Source of the DNA: Pohlia nutans
Taxonomy: Eukaryota; Streptophyta; Bryopsida; Bryales; Mniaceae
DNA length: 64,000 bases
Direction of reading: 5' to 3'
Assembly (NCBI GenBank): GCA_022496805.1
Contig: CM040091.1
Span: forward strand, 18,962,336 to 19,026,335
A model generated the notes under the pieces. It worked only from the letters and a program-made list of their open reading frames with translations. It made no database searches and had not been told where the DNA came from. Position numbers and translations under genes: made by a program. Positions 21,698 through 34,543 of the stretch are shown here, one piece after another (the stretch's first letter is position 1; each line of letters opens with the position of its first letter).

Positions 21698-22081
21698 AAG
21701 GTAACGGGTTCTATTTCCGACCCCTACTGGTTGGAGGATGGGTGTCAGAAACCAGCCAGCATAGTTTTTGATAGTGTCCAAGAGTGTTCTAATTTCGTCC
21801 ATGCTTGGAATAATCAAGAGCTTCTGATTGGTGTAGAAGCACTCTCTTTTCAGAATCCAACCTCTCATGAAAACCATGACTCTATGAGCGGTTAATGGTC
21901 ACTCTAAACTTTCAAACTTAAAAAATCATAGAAAATTGTAGAAATGCTCAAAAAATGTTTTTTTTTTTGGGAATGCCTTTGCAATAGCTTTGCAGAGCAT
22001 CCAAAAATTATAAAAAATTTCTTTCACAAGTCTAAGTATGCAAATCTGAAATTCAGTCGGAAATAGAACCCGTTACCTTAA
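21698..22081. mobile_element. TAAGGT-ended TIR element, 384 bp
   Basis: The left end TAAGGTAACGGGTTCTATTT and the right end are exact inverted repeats of about 24 bp, with TA at both borders. The interior (GTGTCCAAGAGTG, CATGCTTGGAA, CAACCT.TCATGAAAACCA) is homologous to 37753-38135. Confidence 0.7.
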
Positions 22082-22889
22082 TGCATTGGACGAGGAGATA
22101 CGTCTTTCATTGCAGGTAAATTATTATGTTGATTCTTTTCCGTTACTTGGTATGAGAATCGATCGCCAGTTGAGTAAATCCTTAGTACTAGGGTGAAATT
22201 TGTAAATAGCAAGGTGTTCCACAACTGAGGACCACCGAAAGCCTGCCCGCCCGCTCTATCGTCGGGAACAGAGGGACCTCGAAAGGAACACGACAGAATC
22301 ACGGGAACGTACTCTGAAGAACTTCGTCTCTCCCTAAAAACAAAAACCCTGCTTTCAGGACCTCCAACTTTTATGTACTCTTACTGTGTGTGTACTTTGC
22401 TTCTTATTGTCGGAGTGAGTTTTTAGTACTTCACAATTTTCATGCTTCGTGAGTTAGTGAGTAAGAGAGTGATCTCTTGGAGGACAGGGAGGTAGTGATA
22501 TGGATGGATGTGCTCTCTTGTTCTCTGCGATGTTGGGAACACAAGAATCAATCTGTTCTCAATTACGGCCATGGTAAGGTGGGCTTCGAAGCCTTCCTCT
22601 TTATTGTTTTGTTGTTTGCATGTGAGACTTTGTGCACAAAAGCTTGGTTTTTGTTTCTGACAAGGTGAGTTATGGCACAATTCATGTAGTGATGGTTCCA
22701 AGTCGGTAGTCGTTTTCATCGTTCTCCAAGCTTGCAAATTTCTAGTGATTCTACATTGTCTGTGCTACAAGCTTTCAATTTTAAACCTAACCATGCACAT
22801 ACTAGGATTTTGGACTTCATTTTTTGTGGATGCTGGAGGTGGTCTTTGTGGTAGTAAAAAAAACGTCTCCCCAGAAAACGTCTGCATTT

Positions 22890-22942
22890 CCTTGAATTAA
22901 AGCTACAGTAACCTGGCAGTAACCTGGGCACTAAAGGGTTCA
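22890..22942. mobile_element. Orphan right terminus of the 811-bp TTAA family
   Basis: AGCTACAGTAACCTGG followed by GGGCACTAAAGGGTTCA matches the subterminal and terminal text of the 811-bp copies, with TTCA in place of TTAA. No left end was located upstream. Confidence 0.45.
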
Positions 22943-23553
22943 TGTCATTGAACAATGCAGCTATAAAGTTATTGCAATTGGATGAGTACTATACGTAAAA
23001 GAAAGAACTGCTAAATTGAGGGGAGACTCAAAACAACTAAGAAATGGCCTAATACACTAGTTGAAATTGCTAGGATTTGAAGTAGTGGATTGGTGTGTTT
23101 GTGGAAACCCGACGTTCTTGAAGAATTTTTCGTTTGTTGCTGCAGGTGCTTGTACCATACGTAGATAGGAGCGTGGCAAAGCTGTCCAGAACAAGCGCAA
23201 CCTCATGATCACAAAGCAAGTTCAACATGTAGTGACAACAAGACTATCATCTCAAGTAGTTTAACTATCATCTTGGGTAGGTTCCCACAGTGTCAATTTT
23301 TATCCTAATTTTTTGAAAGAATTATGTGAATTCGATACGTCTATTACAGAAAATGGGGAATCAAAACCCTCTGTGTGTAGGTCGATCATAATATAGGTTA
23401 TCCATCATAGATTAGTAGTCTCAAAGAAACCAGAGCGAAAGGACAGCTAAGTCAAAGTCTTTTCAATCAGCCTTGCATTCTCCAAGTTCTCAGTTCAGGA
23501 TAAGATCTCAAAGATGCAAATAGATGAATTCATATGCAGAAGCGAGAAAGGAC

Positions 23554-23718
23554 CTGAATAGCACAAAGCGAGACAGCTTCAGCAGGGACAGTGCTCTCAG
23601 TGAGCTCTGGAGAAGGGGCAAATGCAGCAGTAGCTTCAGCTAGTTGTTGAACAACCTGCTTTCCTGTTTCTCGCAATAACTCCTTCTTTGACTCCCATAC
23701 CTCTCCAGTAAGTGAATT
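23554..23718 (-). pseudogene. Possible orphan exon of unknown gene
   Basis: On the minus strand a stop-free segment contains VWESKKELLRETGKQVVQQL followed by an Ala-rich stretch and VSLCAIQ, then a GT that could be a donor. The composition is protein-like (amphipathic helix) and unlike the surroundings. A stop lies just upstream, so only an exon or captured fragment could be present. The protein is not recognised. Confidence 0.3.
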
Positions 23719-24441
23719 GAATTATAGAAGGTAGGCCGCAACAATTGTTGGAAGAAACAACTTGAGTGTACTATATTTTCATTGGTGGCAATCGGCTGGT
23801 AATTAGATTACCTTTGTGTCTCACAATTCGGGAGCAACAGTATTCACCAACAGCGTCACAAGGTGAAGCACTTGCATTACCTCCATTTGTAGCGTACAAC
23901 TTTTGTTCGAAAGAGTTGCAAGTCAAACAATTTCAAATTCTATAGACTTTAAGTAGTTGCTTTCAAATACGTTCTATATACCCTAGGATTTTGCTACGTT
24001 GGAGCTTTGAAATTTTGCAACAATGAACTATACGTGTTTGCAGGTTTACGTTTTGTTTGTACTCCGAAGGTATGTTCTTATTTCCAAATTTGTGTTATGC
24101 CTCGCTACAAACCCTAAAACAATAATATGTGTTTATGATGTGTGTTTCTTATAATTGTCTAGCAGATGCCTGTTAAACAGGGGCACCTCCCAATCGACCA
24201 CTTGGGTAGGATCGAAGCAAGAGACAAAAAGCTATTAGTGCGTGAGACTAGCAGGGCCATAGCCAACTCCAAGGACAAGATTCCGTGTCCATGCACCATT
24301 TGCAGGCGTCAACCAGGTTCAAAGCTCTCATTGAAAACTGTGAAGAAACACATTGGTTGGTTTAAATATCACGATTGGCTGCGAGGATCATCGGAGGTAA
24401 CCTTATCGATTCACTATCTGAGTCTCTTATGTACCATTTTT

Positions 24442-24752
24442 TCTCTATCTATATAATAAGGAAGAAGGGTGTTTTTTGTGTGTATGTCCGCGCATGACAT
24501 TTTACACATGGAATAAGTGGTTATTTGACTAAGTTCCGGAGTGGAACCTGCGAGGTTATTTCAAAGGTTAAATATCTTCTTAATAAATGATTTCAAAGGT
24601 TATTTCAAAGATCATTTTAAAAGATATTCAAAATACCAATTTTAAACCTCAATGTTGATCTTTGGGGAAAAATGACTATTATAAATACATTGAGTTTTTT
24701 TTTGAAATTTTGAGATATTTTATGTGCCGGTGGGCGGCACGGGTCAAGCTAG
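24442..24752 (+). mobile_element. Non-autonomous Helitron, 311 bp, in transposase intron 1
   Basis: The 5' end TCTCTATCTATATAATAAGG matches the common plant Helitron start. The 3' end has the hairpin GTGCCG-GTGGG-CGGCAC followed eight bases later by the terminal CTAG and then T. No terminal inverted repeats, as expected for rolling-circle elements. The base before TC is T instead of the usual A, a small mismatch with the A/T target rule. Confidence 0.7.
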
Positions 24753-26689
24753 TGGCATAATAGGGTTGGATGGAGCGATGGAGTATTAGTAGTGAATATA
24801 ATTTGTAAATGCACTCAAAAGCACTCTACTTACATATTGCATCTGATTGTCAGGGTTATAAGGTAGATGAATCAGACGATGAATGGGACGAGTATATAGA
24901 ACGCAAATACGGCGAGATTGCACGCTCTGTGGTGGACGATTGCAATAATGATGAGGATCCCTATTTCCATGTTGAGGCTGTACTTCATGACACTTTCGAC
25001 ATGTGGGATACTATGCGAGCGGATGTCGTAGCAGCTGAGGAAGCCCGGGCCCAAAACAATGTCACTATTGGAGACCAGCAAGGCAACAGCGATGATGAAG
25101 ACGATGTTGACGAATTCCTTGATGCTGAAGGCAATATGCCGTGGGGAGATCCTGACAAGTTTGATGCGTCTACACATGCAGAGTTCGAGCGACTGAACGA
25201 GGCAGGACGCGTCCCACTCTTTGAAGGTTCGACGATCTCCAGGTTAACAGCGACAATCTTGATTCTGAATTTACTGAAGACTCACGGTTCCTCTGCGCTA
25301 CTTATCTCAGAGATGTTTGCTCTACTACACCGAGTGATACTGCAGCAGCCAAACTCGCTTCCTGATTCTGGTTATGAGGCTCATTCTCACCTGAAAAATT
25401 TGGGAATAGAGTATGAAACAATTGACGTATGCCCCAACAATTGTGTCCTTTTCAGGGGGCCTTACAAGGACAAACAACTGTGCCCAAATTGTGACAGCAT
25501 ACGAAGGAGATTGCAGGGCAATAGTTGGGTTGCTGAAAAAGTACTACGCTACTTTCCTATTACTGAAAGGCTGGCAAGGATGTTTCGAAGTCCAATGCAA
25601 GCGGCAGCAATGACCTGGCATGATAGACCACAAATTAGGGATAATCTAATGTGTGGACCTGCAGATAGTCCTCAATGGAGATTCATCAACGAGCGTTACC
25701 CGGATTTTGCAAAAGATGCTCGAAATGTACGACTCGCTATAGCTGCAGACGGTATGAATCCGTTTTCTGAAAAGAGAAGCGTTCACTCAATTTGGCCGGT
25801 ATGCCTTCTAAACTATAACGTGGCTCCTTGGATGACAACCAAACGATACTTCATATTGCTTGCCATGATCATACCAGGCAAGAAATCCGTTACTTCCGAC
25901 AATTTTGATGTGTTTCTGGAGCCATTGGTAGATGAACTCTACAAGTTATGGATGGACGGAGTAATGTGTAGGGACGCAGGGAGATGGAGAAATGAAAGTC
26001 ATTTTATAATGAGGGCAATGGTTATATGGACTATCCATGATCTACAAGCATATGGTATGATGGCCGGGTGTACCACTAAAGGTTTCAAAGGATGCCCCAT
26101 TTGCGGCCCTTATACAATCTCCAGGCGGTCGAGGTCGTTGTCTAAGAATGTTATGGACAATCAACATCGTCGGATGTTGGCACTTGACCATGATATGCGC
26201 TAAGACTGTGAGCACTTCAGAGGTGGCGTGGATCATAATCCGCCGCCTCCGCTTATCACGGGTGCCGAAGTGATTGAATGGGGTGCAGAGCGTGAGGCAT
26301 TTCTAAAGGATGGTGGAACTCGTAATTCACCCAATGACCCTGTGCATAGGCATGGAATCAAACGCGTGTCAGTGTTGTTTAGGCTGCCATATTGGAAGGT
26401 GTGTTGCAAGTGATGTAGCCTTTTTTATTTGTTTTTGCAGTGTTGTTATGCATTTAAATTGAGAGAATGCATCGCGCTACTATGAAAATTTTCTTTATTA
26501 TTTCACAATATTATTGGAATTCTGTTTGTGAGTTCTGAAGTTTATATTGTTCAATGATTGAAAACCTATTCTGCAATAAGGTCAATCTTAAGAATAATAC
26601 ATATAATTGTGCTAAAGTTGCAATATTGTTGCCAGAGTAGAAATAGCAGTATGAAGAGTTTCTTTCTTTTGGAGAGTTTGTTGTCCATG

Positions 26690-26862
26690 TATAAGTTATC
26701 TGACTAATTTCTAAAGTGTCCATTCCCGAAAGGGGAGAGTAGTTTTGTTCCAATGTTCCTTTATCCGGTGGGCACTGGATCATTGACATTACGAACGGAC
26801 ACTTTATGCATGTTGGCCTACAAAGAGGTCCGAAGTTTCTATCTATCTATCTAATCTGACTA
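26690..26862 (-). repeat. GATA-headed dispersed repeat, copy A (transposase intron 2)
   Basis: On the minus strand it starts with (GATA)n and carries ATAAAGTGTCCG, CCAGTGCCCACCGGA, AAACTACTCTCCCCTTTC and GGACACTTTA. Related copies lie at 36697-36845 and 42671-42800. The short inverted AAAGTGTC/GACACTTT pair suggests a small TIR or foldback element; class not resolved. Confidence 0.5.
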
Positions 26863-29159
26863 ATTAAGACACCATGATTTAAATAATGATTTTGTTTATA
26901 TGATTTGCAAAGAATATCGTAATATTTAGAATATTGTGTCATTTCAGAGCTTGTGGGTTTTTCATAATGCACAATTTAATCCAGACTATTTCTAGAAGTT
27001 TTTATGACTGATTTGTTATTTCTGAAAACCAATATCAACAAAAAATAAAGGAAAATATGCCAAATAAACTAAAATGAATGCAATTTGTATTATTTTTATG
27101 TAGGATTTACCTATCAGGCATACATTGGATGTCATGCACATTGAACGCAATGTGTGTGCAAGCCTAATGGGGTATTTATTTGGAGACCGGGACACTTTGG
27201 CAGTGCAACATGACATGCAGGAGATTGGTTGGATGGATCATTTGCATCTGCGTAGACAAGGTACTAGTTCAACATACCTGAAGCCTCATGCGCCATATTC
27301 ATTGAAGCGGGATGAGGGTGTTGCATTTCGACAGGCAGTATCTACGATTCAGACACCAAAAGGCTATTTAAGTTCCTCGTTATCAAAACACATTGGGCAA
27401 AATAAGTTGCATGGATTGAAGAGCCACGACCACCACGTTCTTCTCCAACAGATCATCCCAGCCTGCATCAGAAGTTTTCTGCAGCCAGGACCCAGGAATG
27501 CCATTATTCGACTAGGACACGTATTCCAAAGGTTATGTGCAAAAGTCGTGGACTGTAACGACATGGATGACCTTGACAATTACACAACAGAAACAGTGTG
27601 TCTCTTGGAAATGTACTTTCCTCCCGCATTTTTTGACTCAATGCCTCATTTGGTTGTTCATCTGCCATTCCAACTGCGATGGTGTGGGCCTGTGCAAGCA
27701 CGATGGTGTTATGGCATCGAGAGGTACTTATTTGGACTTAAGGGGTACGTTCGGAATCGAGCTAGACCTGAAGCATGTATCGCCAACGGCCATATGTACT
27801 CCGAAGCCTTGGGATTTATCACGGAGCACCTTGTCCTCAAATCTCAGAACCGAAGAATTTGGGACATGGATGAGGATGAGAGAGACGGGGGTGAAGTTGT
27901 AGAGGGAAAAGCGACTCCACGCACTCTGTCTTACAGTGAACAATGCCACATACATGATTTTATAATTGAGAACGCAGAAGCAACGGCTAACTTTCATAGG
28001 TAATGATAGCAGAACCACCTCGTACTCTCTTTGAGCCCAATTATGTTGCTTGTATAGTTGGATGGAGTAGTTTTTGAATACGGGTTAACAAGGCGTTTAA
28101 TTTGTGCAGTGAGTATTTGAACTTGAAGCATACTCATGAGAGCTTGGCTGAAAACCGTAGTGTGCCATTCATGAAGTTCTCTGTATGGCTTCAACTTGAA
28201 GTAGAGGAACGTCGTCGAGAAGGACAAAATGTGCCAATTGATGCTATATTGCTTTCTGAACTCCCGTTAAGGAATGCAAGAGAGTATCCGGCGATGTTTG
28301 CTTATAGCAATCACTACCGATGTGAAAGTTTGTTGCATGGTAACAGACATTTGTCGTACGATTCTGGCGTGGCATCCATAGCCTCGACGACATGCAGATC
28401 ATCCGCTCGGGACAGGAACCCAGTGCAGGCTGATCTAAAATTTGTAGGGGTGCTGAGGAACATCATCCAGGTGACGTATGGATCTATTAGGTTCAATGTT
28501 ATGAAGTGTGCATGGACGCTGCCGAATATGGTAGGACGACCTACCATGAGCGTAGATGAGCATGGGTTTTGGTTAATAAAGCGCAACGCCTTGAAGGAAG
28601 AATCACCAGATCCTTACATAATGCCTGCCCATGCTTCTCAGGTATGCATGTTTCTGGTATTTATTCGCAACTAGTTCATATAGAATACCCGTTTGACATC
28701 AAATAATCAACTTGTAAATACGTGTACAGGGAATGTACTAAAGTGTTTTCAGTACAGGTTTTTTTTGCACCGAATTTGGTAGATCGTGCATGGAAAGTTG
28801 TCCTACAAAAAGAGCAACGATCAAGAAGGGTAGAAGCTGGCGTTCCAGATGTCACACTCGGCGCAGCAGGGAGAAATGCACCTGCACGGTACGAGGGAGA
28901 AGACCAGCGTGAAGGTGCAATACCTACCACTACAGGTCTGGGAGTTGGCGAAGAGGTCCAATTTGCTGACATTCAAATGTTGGAAGCGAACATGGAGCCC
29001 GAGAATGCGCCTCAACAATACACCGATCTTGACTTTGTTGACGATGAAGAAAACGTGTTTGTAGGAGGCATGGAAGAGGACGAAGCTGAAGAATACGAAG
29101 ATGCAGACGATGAATATGAAGAATACGAAGACAATGCACATGAAGAAGCGGCAAATTGA

Positions 29160-30769
29160 AGATGCCACAACCGGAATGAGTTGAGTGACCCTGGTTGGAG
29201 CATTTAGAATCTGCAATGAAGTTCTTATGAGCATTCCTGGAACTATGTCCTGTTGTGCATTGAGAACGGTCCGTGGTTATTCCGTGGCTAACGGAGGGTG
29301 CTGGAGCAGTGGCAACCTGATTGCGCCCAGGTAGTTGAGTGGATGGTTGAATGTGGTGATCCATGTTGCAGTGAATGCCTAAAACGTTGAGTGTTGGTCA
29401 TTACTGCGAATTCTCGTACTGTGCGTGGTGAGGTCATTTTTGGGGATGGATGATCATGTATGGTTCAAGTGACATTGATGTTTCTGGTGGCAATGAAGGT
29501 AGAACCCGATGGTCGTGCGTGGTTTGGCGTGTCACAGAGGGTGAGTAATTTGTGCAGATGTTGTGTTTTTTGCAGGATATGTTTCGTGGACGGGTATGTC
29601 AGTGTCCACGTTCATGTATCGGGTGTACAGTTTGACGGTGTCGGGTACACGTACTGCGAAGGTAAGCTGGTGATGATGTATGATTGCGGCATTTTGATGT
29701 CCGTGTTGACGAGCTTGCAATGTGGATATGATTTGCACATGTGTGGGTATTATGGACTAAAGTTTAGCGTCGCACATGGAAAACAAATATGCAGGTGATC
29801 ATTGTGATTATCACACGTATGTCCTGACGGTGCGCAAGGTAGCCGCTGGAGAATGCTGGGAAGTGAATCAGAATATTTTGATCTCGTTAGTTGATACTAT
29901 ATGCGTTCAGACTCGGTGCCCGACTCCATCAATCTCAAGCTCTGGTGATGAAGTTATTCTAGTCGTATTATGAATCAGAAGGTGTTGACAGGTGCAGTGG
30001 CTGGTTGAGGTGAATCTTGATTGTTTGCACCTTTTTCCTGAAGCGGAGTGTAGCTTCTCTCTTCAGGGAATTCTCTTCCCGAACTGGTCGTCAGTATTTT
30101 GAATGTGTTACCTAGGCTTTGCACGTACTCCATGAACGTGTCGAAGATGTGCATATTGAATTAACTCCCGTGTCATAGTGTAAATAGCAGCATGACAGAG
30201 TTGTGTCGGGAAAGGGACATGAATGGTGTGCATGATTCTGAAGCTATTGATCATCGTCTCGCATTTCTGTGTATAGAGTGCCAGTGTGTTTTATAACGGG
30301 TGCTGGAAGAATCTGGTGTGTTAAGTAGGGAAATGAAGAACCAGTACACCTGTGTCGAGGTCAATGATTGGCCTCTTCCATTGGTTAACAATGCAATCAA
30401 GATAGACCACACAATAATGGCATGTCAGCGAAGGACTTTTCAGACAATGGAGTCTCGCCCCTTTTTAAGCATGGGTTTTATTGTATGTGTGTATAAGTAC
30501 ATGGAGATCGTGCCGATTATTGTTTCACTCCTGGATAGAGAGCCTCGGACTGCCGCAGTCGAACTTTATCATATTGTACAGGACATCGGGTATTTTCTCA
30601 ATTTCGCCATAGAGATCTGATGATTTACTTCATACTGAATTTCCTAAAGCAAGGTTCTTCTTGGAGGCCGTGTAGGATGCATGTTCTCTTCTACATTTTA
30701 GATTTAAGCACAATTACCGTCTAGTGTGATGAAGATGCCTAGTAATGACCATAATCAACTGTACTGTGA
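29160..30769. other. 3' flank of CACTA transposase, no recognised gene
   Basis: The base composition remains less AT-rich, as in the transposase. Open frames at 29460-29798 (112 codons) and 30300-30620 (106 codons) show no family motifs. This could be the non-coding 3' part of the CACTA element or remains of a second element gene; neither can be shown. Confidence 0.35.
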
Positions 30770-30958
30770 CTAGTAGCAAACCTGTTGTTTTTCATTCCTC
30801 ATTTTGTGGGAACAGTGAATAGTACCCGAATATTATACTTACGTTTCTGTCTTCTTGTGACCAAAACTACTCATCAGCACTAACACAGCCCATGTGCCTG
30901 GCGCCGTTTCATTTCTTTTTCATTTATAGTAAGTGAAAAACGACACATTTCCTTCTAG
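30770..30958 (+). mobile_element. CTAG-bordered MITE, copy 1, 189 bp
   Basis: The ends are CTAGTAGCAAACCTGTTG-TTTTTCATT and, read inward, CTAGAAGGAAATGTGTCG-TTTTTCACT. The inverted copy at 42493-42672 shares the interior (GTTTCTGTCTTCTTGTGACC, CATGTGCCTGGCGCCG). Confidence 0.65.
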
Positions 30959-31451
30959 TGGGTAGTGGTTCATAACAGTCGCCAACCTTCTGTCCTTCAA
31001 ATGTACTTTATGTCACAGAACTCAAGGGGACGGGTTGAGTGATGTCGGTCGCAGAACTGAATGTGACGTGTTTAGTGTTCTGGCTTGCGAGTCTTGATGT
31101 GTGTTGAGAGTACATGGTTAATATCTGACTATTTTATAAATGTTTTGATTTGCCTTAGAGATGAGTTTCTCATTTTATTTTCTGCAGCAACCTTGACGCT
31201 GCGAAACTGAAAGAGAGAGGCCGTATATTCCGGGACTTTATTGTCTGCAAGGTTTGTCTGTGCTTGAATTCTAATATTGTATGAGTATGGGCTTGTGGAG
31301 CATGCCTTGCAGTCCCTGCCGAACGTTGCCTTCCCGGAAATATCGTTCAGCGGATAGAATTCTTTGACAACTACTAATTGAAAGATTTCATATAATAATG
31401 GCGGTAAACATTTGCAGGATTAACGTGTTCCCTCTCTCTGATATTTAGTTC
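30959..31451. other. Intergenic, no gene recognised
   Basis: No coding or terminal repeat signal found. Confidence 0.35.
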
Positions 31452-32022
31452 TTCAATCCTGTAGTGCCCTGAATGTTGTTAAATCTGTGAACCATCGCAG
31501 TCCGGTTTATGAAGTTCAGTTGTGTGAGTTTTGACTTTGCAGATAAATGTGTTCCAATCTGGATGAATGTGCCAACTCCATTCATATTTTGACATATACA
31601 GTATTTTCTCAACCATATATGGATAAGTTTATGTCTTTTATAAAATTCACAATAATTATGTGTGAGTCCGTTGTTGACATGAAAGCTTGCAATGGGGAGC
31701 TGTTGACAGAGGTCATTGTTGAACATCGTCACTTTCATTTTTTCAAATTGAATTCAAATCGAATTTAACTTTGAAGTCACACACCCTCCATAATATCATT
31801 TTGAAGTGTGCATTACACAGTTCAAAGACATACTATGATCTTCCAATCCAATGGTCCGATCTTACCAAGATTTAACACACACTTATTTCTGTAAGCTCTG
31901 TTTACATTTATATAGTTCAATACTATTAATAGTATCCTTAATTTCATCAGAGAATGTTTTTCAGAAATATCAACCAAAGAAATGTGGTTTCTCCATGACA
32001 CCCTGGGCACTGAAGGGTTAAA
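31452..32022. mobile_element. Diverged relative of the 811-bp TTAA family, about 571 bp
   Basis: Ends are TTCAATCCTGTAGTGCCCTG and GGGCACTGAAGGGTTAA. Interior text ACAATAATTATGTGTGAGTC and TTTAACTTTGAAGTCACACA is shared with the 811-bp copies. The left TTAA is mutated, so this is an older copy. Confidence 0.6.
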
Positions 32023-33773
32023 GGGTGGTTGAATGATTATATTATGGTATCCTCTGAATTGATGGAGTTAAATTATTATTTTTCACAGTTGTGTCACTTA
32101 TGGCGTGGAACAGTGGATGCTACAGTTCACATGAGTGGTAAGTGAGCCTCACTCTTCGGTACTATTACGCAGTTTCTTAGTAACGTTCACAGTGATATCC
32201 TCGTCGGCTTCATGGATGCGCTATGGCAGGATAGAACAATGCATGCTTCGATAGAACAATGCATGCACCAGGTTATTCGTTGTCTACAAGGTATGTAACT
32301 GTGCTTGTCTATGAGCGTTGTGAGGATTAGTTGTTTTTTTTTTTCTTTTGCCATTTATGTTTATAGAAATCTGGAAGCGCAACATATGTGTGAGAAACTT
32401 TTGTTATGTTTGTGGAATTGCTAGATTTTTCTTGGTGTACACGATGTTGACGACTTCCTATTCATGTCCTGGAGGTACACGATTTGGTTGCTGCCAAAAG
32501 TGAGATCTGCAGGAAGAGTCACTCGAAGATGAGCTTGTTCATGGAGGAGCATTTGTGGCTGTGGATGGTGTTCCAATGCCATACAAATCCGTCGGGTATG
32601 GTAATTTCTTCTCTCAGTCTCTAATATAATTGCCCTCTTTCATTCCATGTGGAAGGTGTTATCAAATCTCATATGATTTTGTAACCCTATGAACACGGTT
32701 CTGAACTCATGACGGTCTTACACTGTTTGACAGGTACAGAGGATTCAAGAAAAGTTTGTTGTAATTCAGCAGTACTTGAATTCCTCTCAGTCAGCAACCG
32801 TGAAGGAATTCTCTGACGGGTTTTCGGGAGTGAAGATTCAGGATTAGCAGCTGGTGTTCATATTGGATTGACTGCAAAATCCTCGTGTATACATATAATG
32901 TGAGGTCTGCAACTTCGTTTTCTTTTCACAGATCAGAGTTTAATTTGCTCCTGACTATGTCAAACAGTATTTAATAGAATGTGTGAGTGCTGCTCATCAG
33001 TGAATAAGATTGATTGTTCTTGCAAGGTCCTGAAACTGTGACAATCAATTTCGGGTATGCAATCTTGTAGAATAAGCCGTAAGAGCCAAGATGCTCAAAT
33101 GGAGCCTCGTAGTTTGTTTAGCAGTGGTAAGTAGGTCATGTATACATTGTTTTGACTTCTGTTCCTGGTCTGTACATAAGCAGAAAAAAAACAAATAAAT
33201 ATGAATTGTACAGACTCCATCCCTGTTTGTACACATGTGATCGAAGTTTATTTGTATTCTGAGACTTTCGTTCTAAGAGTATACGCTGAGCAGGTGGGCG
33301 TCCATGATGCACGAAAACACCAGGCAGGGTGTAGATGTACAAAATACTCAGAAAGTATATGACATTTTATAATAGTAGGGTTACTCACCCTATAGCATAA
33401 TACAGCAGTGCAATGGAGCACCCTTTTGGAAAAAATTCACTGATATCCACTTTTCGAAGTAATAAGATAATGTCATTTGTAGTTCATGTATTTTGGGACT
33501 ACCGTGTCATTGCCACATAAACATAGTTTCTCATTGTAACTAGATTGTGGTCACAGTGCATCAATTGAATTTTACAGATATAGTAACTTTCCATGGAACT
33601 ATGGTGAGAGAGGACACTTGGCACTGTATGAGGGAATTTAGTAAGAAAGAAACAAGAAAATGTTACTGAAGATGTTCACGAAGAAAATAGCATCCAAAAG
33701 TATCCAAGAGCATCGTACAGAATCTTGGAAATTTTAGTAGGGATCAAAAGTGTAGGGCCTTAATAATGTAATG
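32023..33773. other. Intergenic, no gene recognised
   Basis: Contains a short direct duplication (CGATAGAACAATGCATGC near 32230-32270) and scattered short frames with no family resemblance. Confidence 0.35.
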
Positions 33774-34071
33774 TAAGGTCGAGCCACCCATTACCAACCA
33801 AGGACACAAAACCGATCAGGCCTAATTTCTAGATTAAGAAAGAAGAGATGTACCTCATTTGTACATTTGAGCATATGATTGGTTTTGGGTCCTGAAGTAC
33901 TTTTCACTTCAAATAATTATAACTATTTGAATAGTGGGAATAAAATCACGGAACTTTTTGCATTCAACAAGAACCTTATGTTTGCACAGATGAAAAATCC
34001 TAAACAAATTATATACCTTAATATCATATGCTAAAATCCTTAAGTGGTCGGTTATGGGTGGCTCGACCTTA
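33774..34071. mobile_element. TAAGGT-ended TIR element, 298 bp
   Basis: The ends are TAAGGTCGAGCCACCCATTA and, read inward, TAAGGTCGAGCCACCCATAA, about 19 of 20 matching, with CC beyond. TA borders as in the other members of the group. Confidence 0.65.
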
Positions 34072-34361
34072 CCCGCACAGGTAACAGTAAGCAAATGAGT
34101 CCCATGCATTGGAAAGCATGTAGCAAACTTAGAAATATTAACCAAAAAAAAAACGGATGTGTGATGAAGTGAATGGATGAGGAACAAGCGAATCAACTGG
34201 GCGTGTGTCAAGCATGAGCCATGTAGTTGATTTGGCAGGAGAAAAAAAGCTGGAAGCACTGTACATGAGGATCCGCACTGTTGGCCTCCACTCTGAGTAG
34301 TGGCTGAGTGGGCTGGTTGAGTGGAATGAACCACGGTTTGAAGTAGTGATTGCTAGCATGA

Positions 34362-34435
34362 ATCAGTTCAACCGATTCATGTACTGTTTCATGCTGATTC
34401 ATTCAACTGATTCATGTTCTTCATCAACTGATTCA
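34362..34435. repeat. Short tandem repeat of TCAACTGATTCATG
   Basis: Four imperfect copies of (T/A)TCAACTGATTCATG separated by short spacers. Confidence 0.6.
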
Positions 34436-34543
34436 TGCTAAATTGCATTAAAACCCTTTTCCTATTCCAACAATGTTCATATATGCTGAGGTTACCTATG
34501 TACTCATCGTTCAAAATTTTAAGATGTTGAAAGCAGAACACTC

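Larger units (their letters stand above)
22082..24165. other. Upstream of CACTA transposase; no gene recognised
   Basis: Moderate base composition with scattered short frames. It contains one isolated TTAA-family right end near 22934 and a possible minus-strand exon at 23554-23718. No convincing CACTA terminus was identified. Confidence 0.35.
24166..29159 (+). pseudogene. CACTA (En/Spm) TNP2-type transposase, five exons, one nonsense codon
   Basis: The exons 24166-24396, 24854-26398, 27104-27999, 28110-28641 and 28758-29159 have GT-AG borders and join in one frame of 1,202 codons. Exon 1 (77 codons) resembles a transposase-associated zinc domain (PCPCTICRR, VKKHIGWFKYHDWL). Exon 2 has the TNP2 core: CPNNCVLFRGPYKDKQLCPNC, FDVFLEPLVDELYKLW and GCTTKGFKGCPICG. 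Exon 3 starts with DLPIRHTLDVMHIERNVCAS and continues into a DUF4218-like part (HLVVHLPFQLRWCGPVQARW, then YLFGLKGYVRNRA). Exons 4-5 hold a DUF4216-like part (SVDEHGFWLIK ... WKVVL) and a highly acidic tail. An in-frame TAA at 26201-26203 (codon 527, DMR-stop-DCEHFRG) truncates the core; coding clearly resumes in the same frame. This is the only visible lesion, so inactivation looks recent. The ATG at 24166 follows an AG, so an upstream leader exon is possible. Confidence 0.85.

Noticed and set aside
22935..31466. Possible CACTA termini: CACTAAAGGGTTCATG on the left and TAGTG preceded by CTTCAATCCTG on the right, 8.5 kb apart around the transposase
   Set aside because: Both ends are better explained as termini of the 811-bp TTAA family (matching subterminal sequence lies outside them), and the 3-bp flanks (GGG and CCC) are not a direct duplication.
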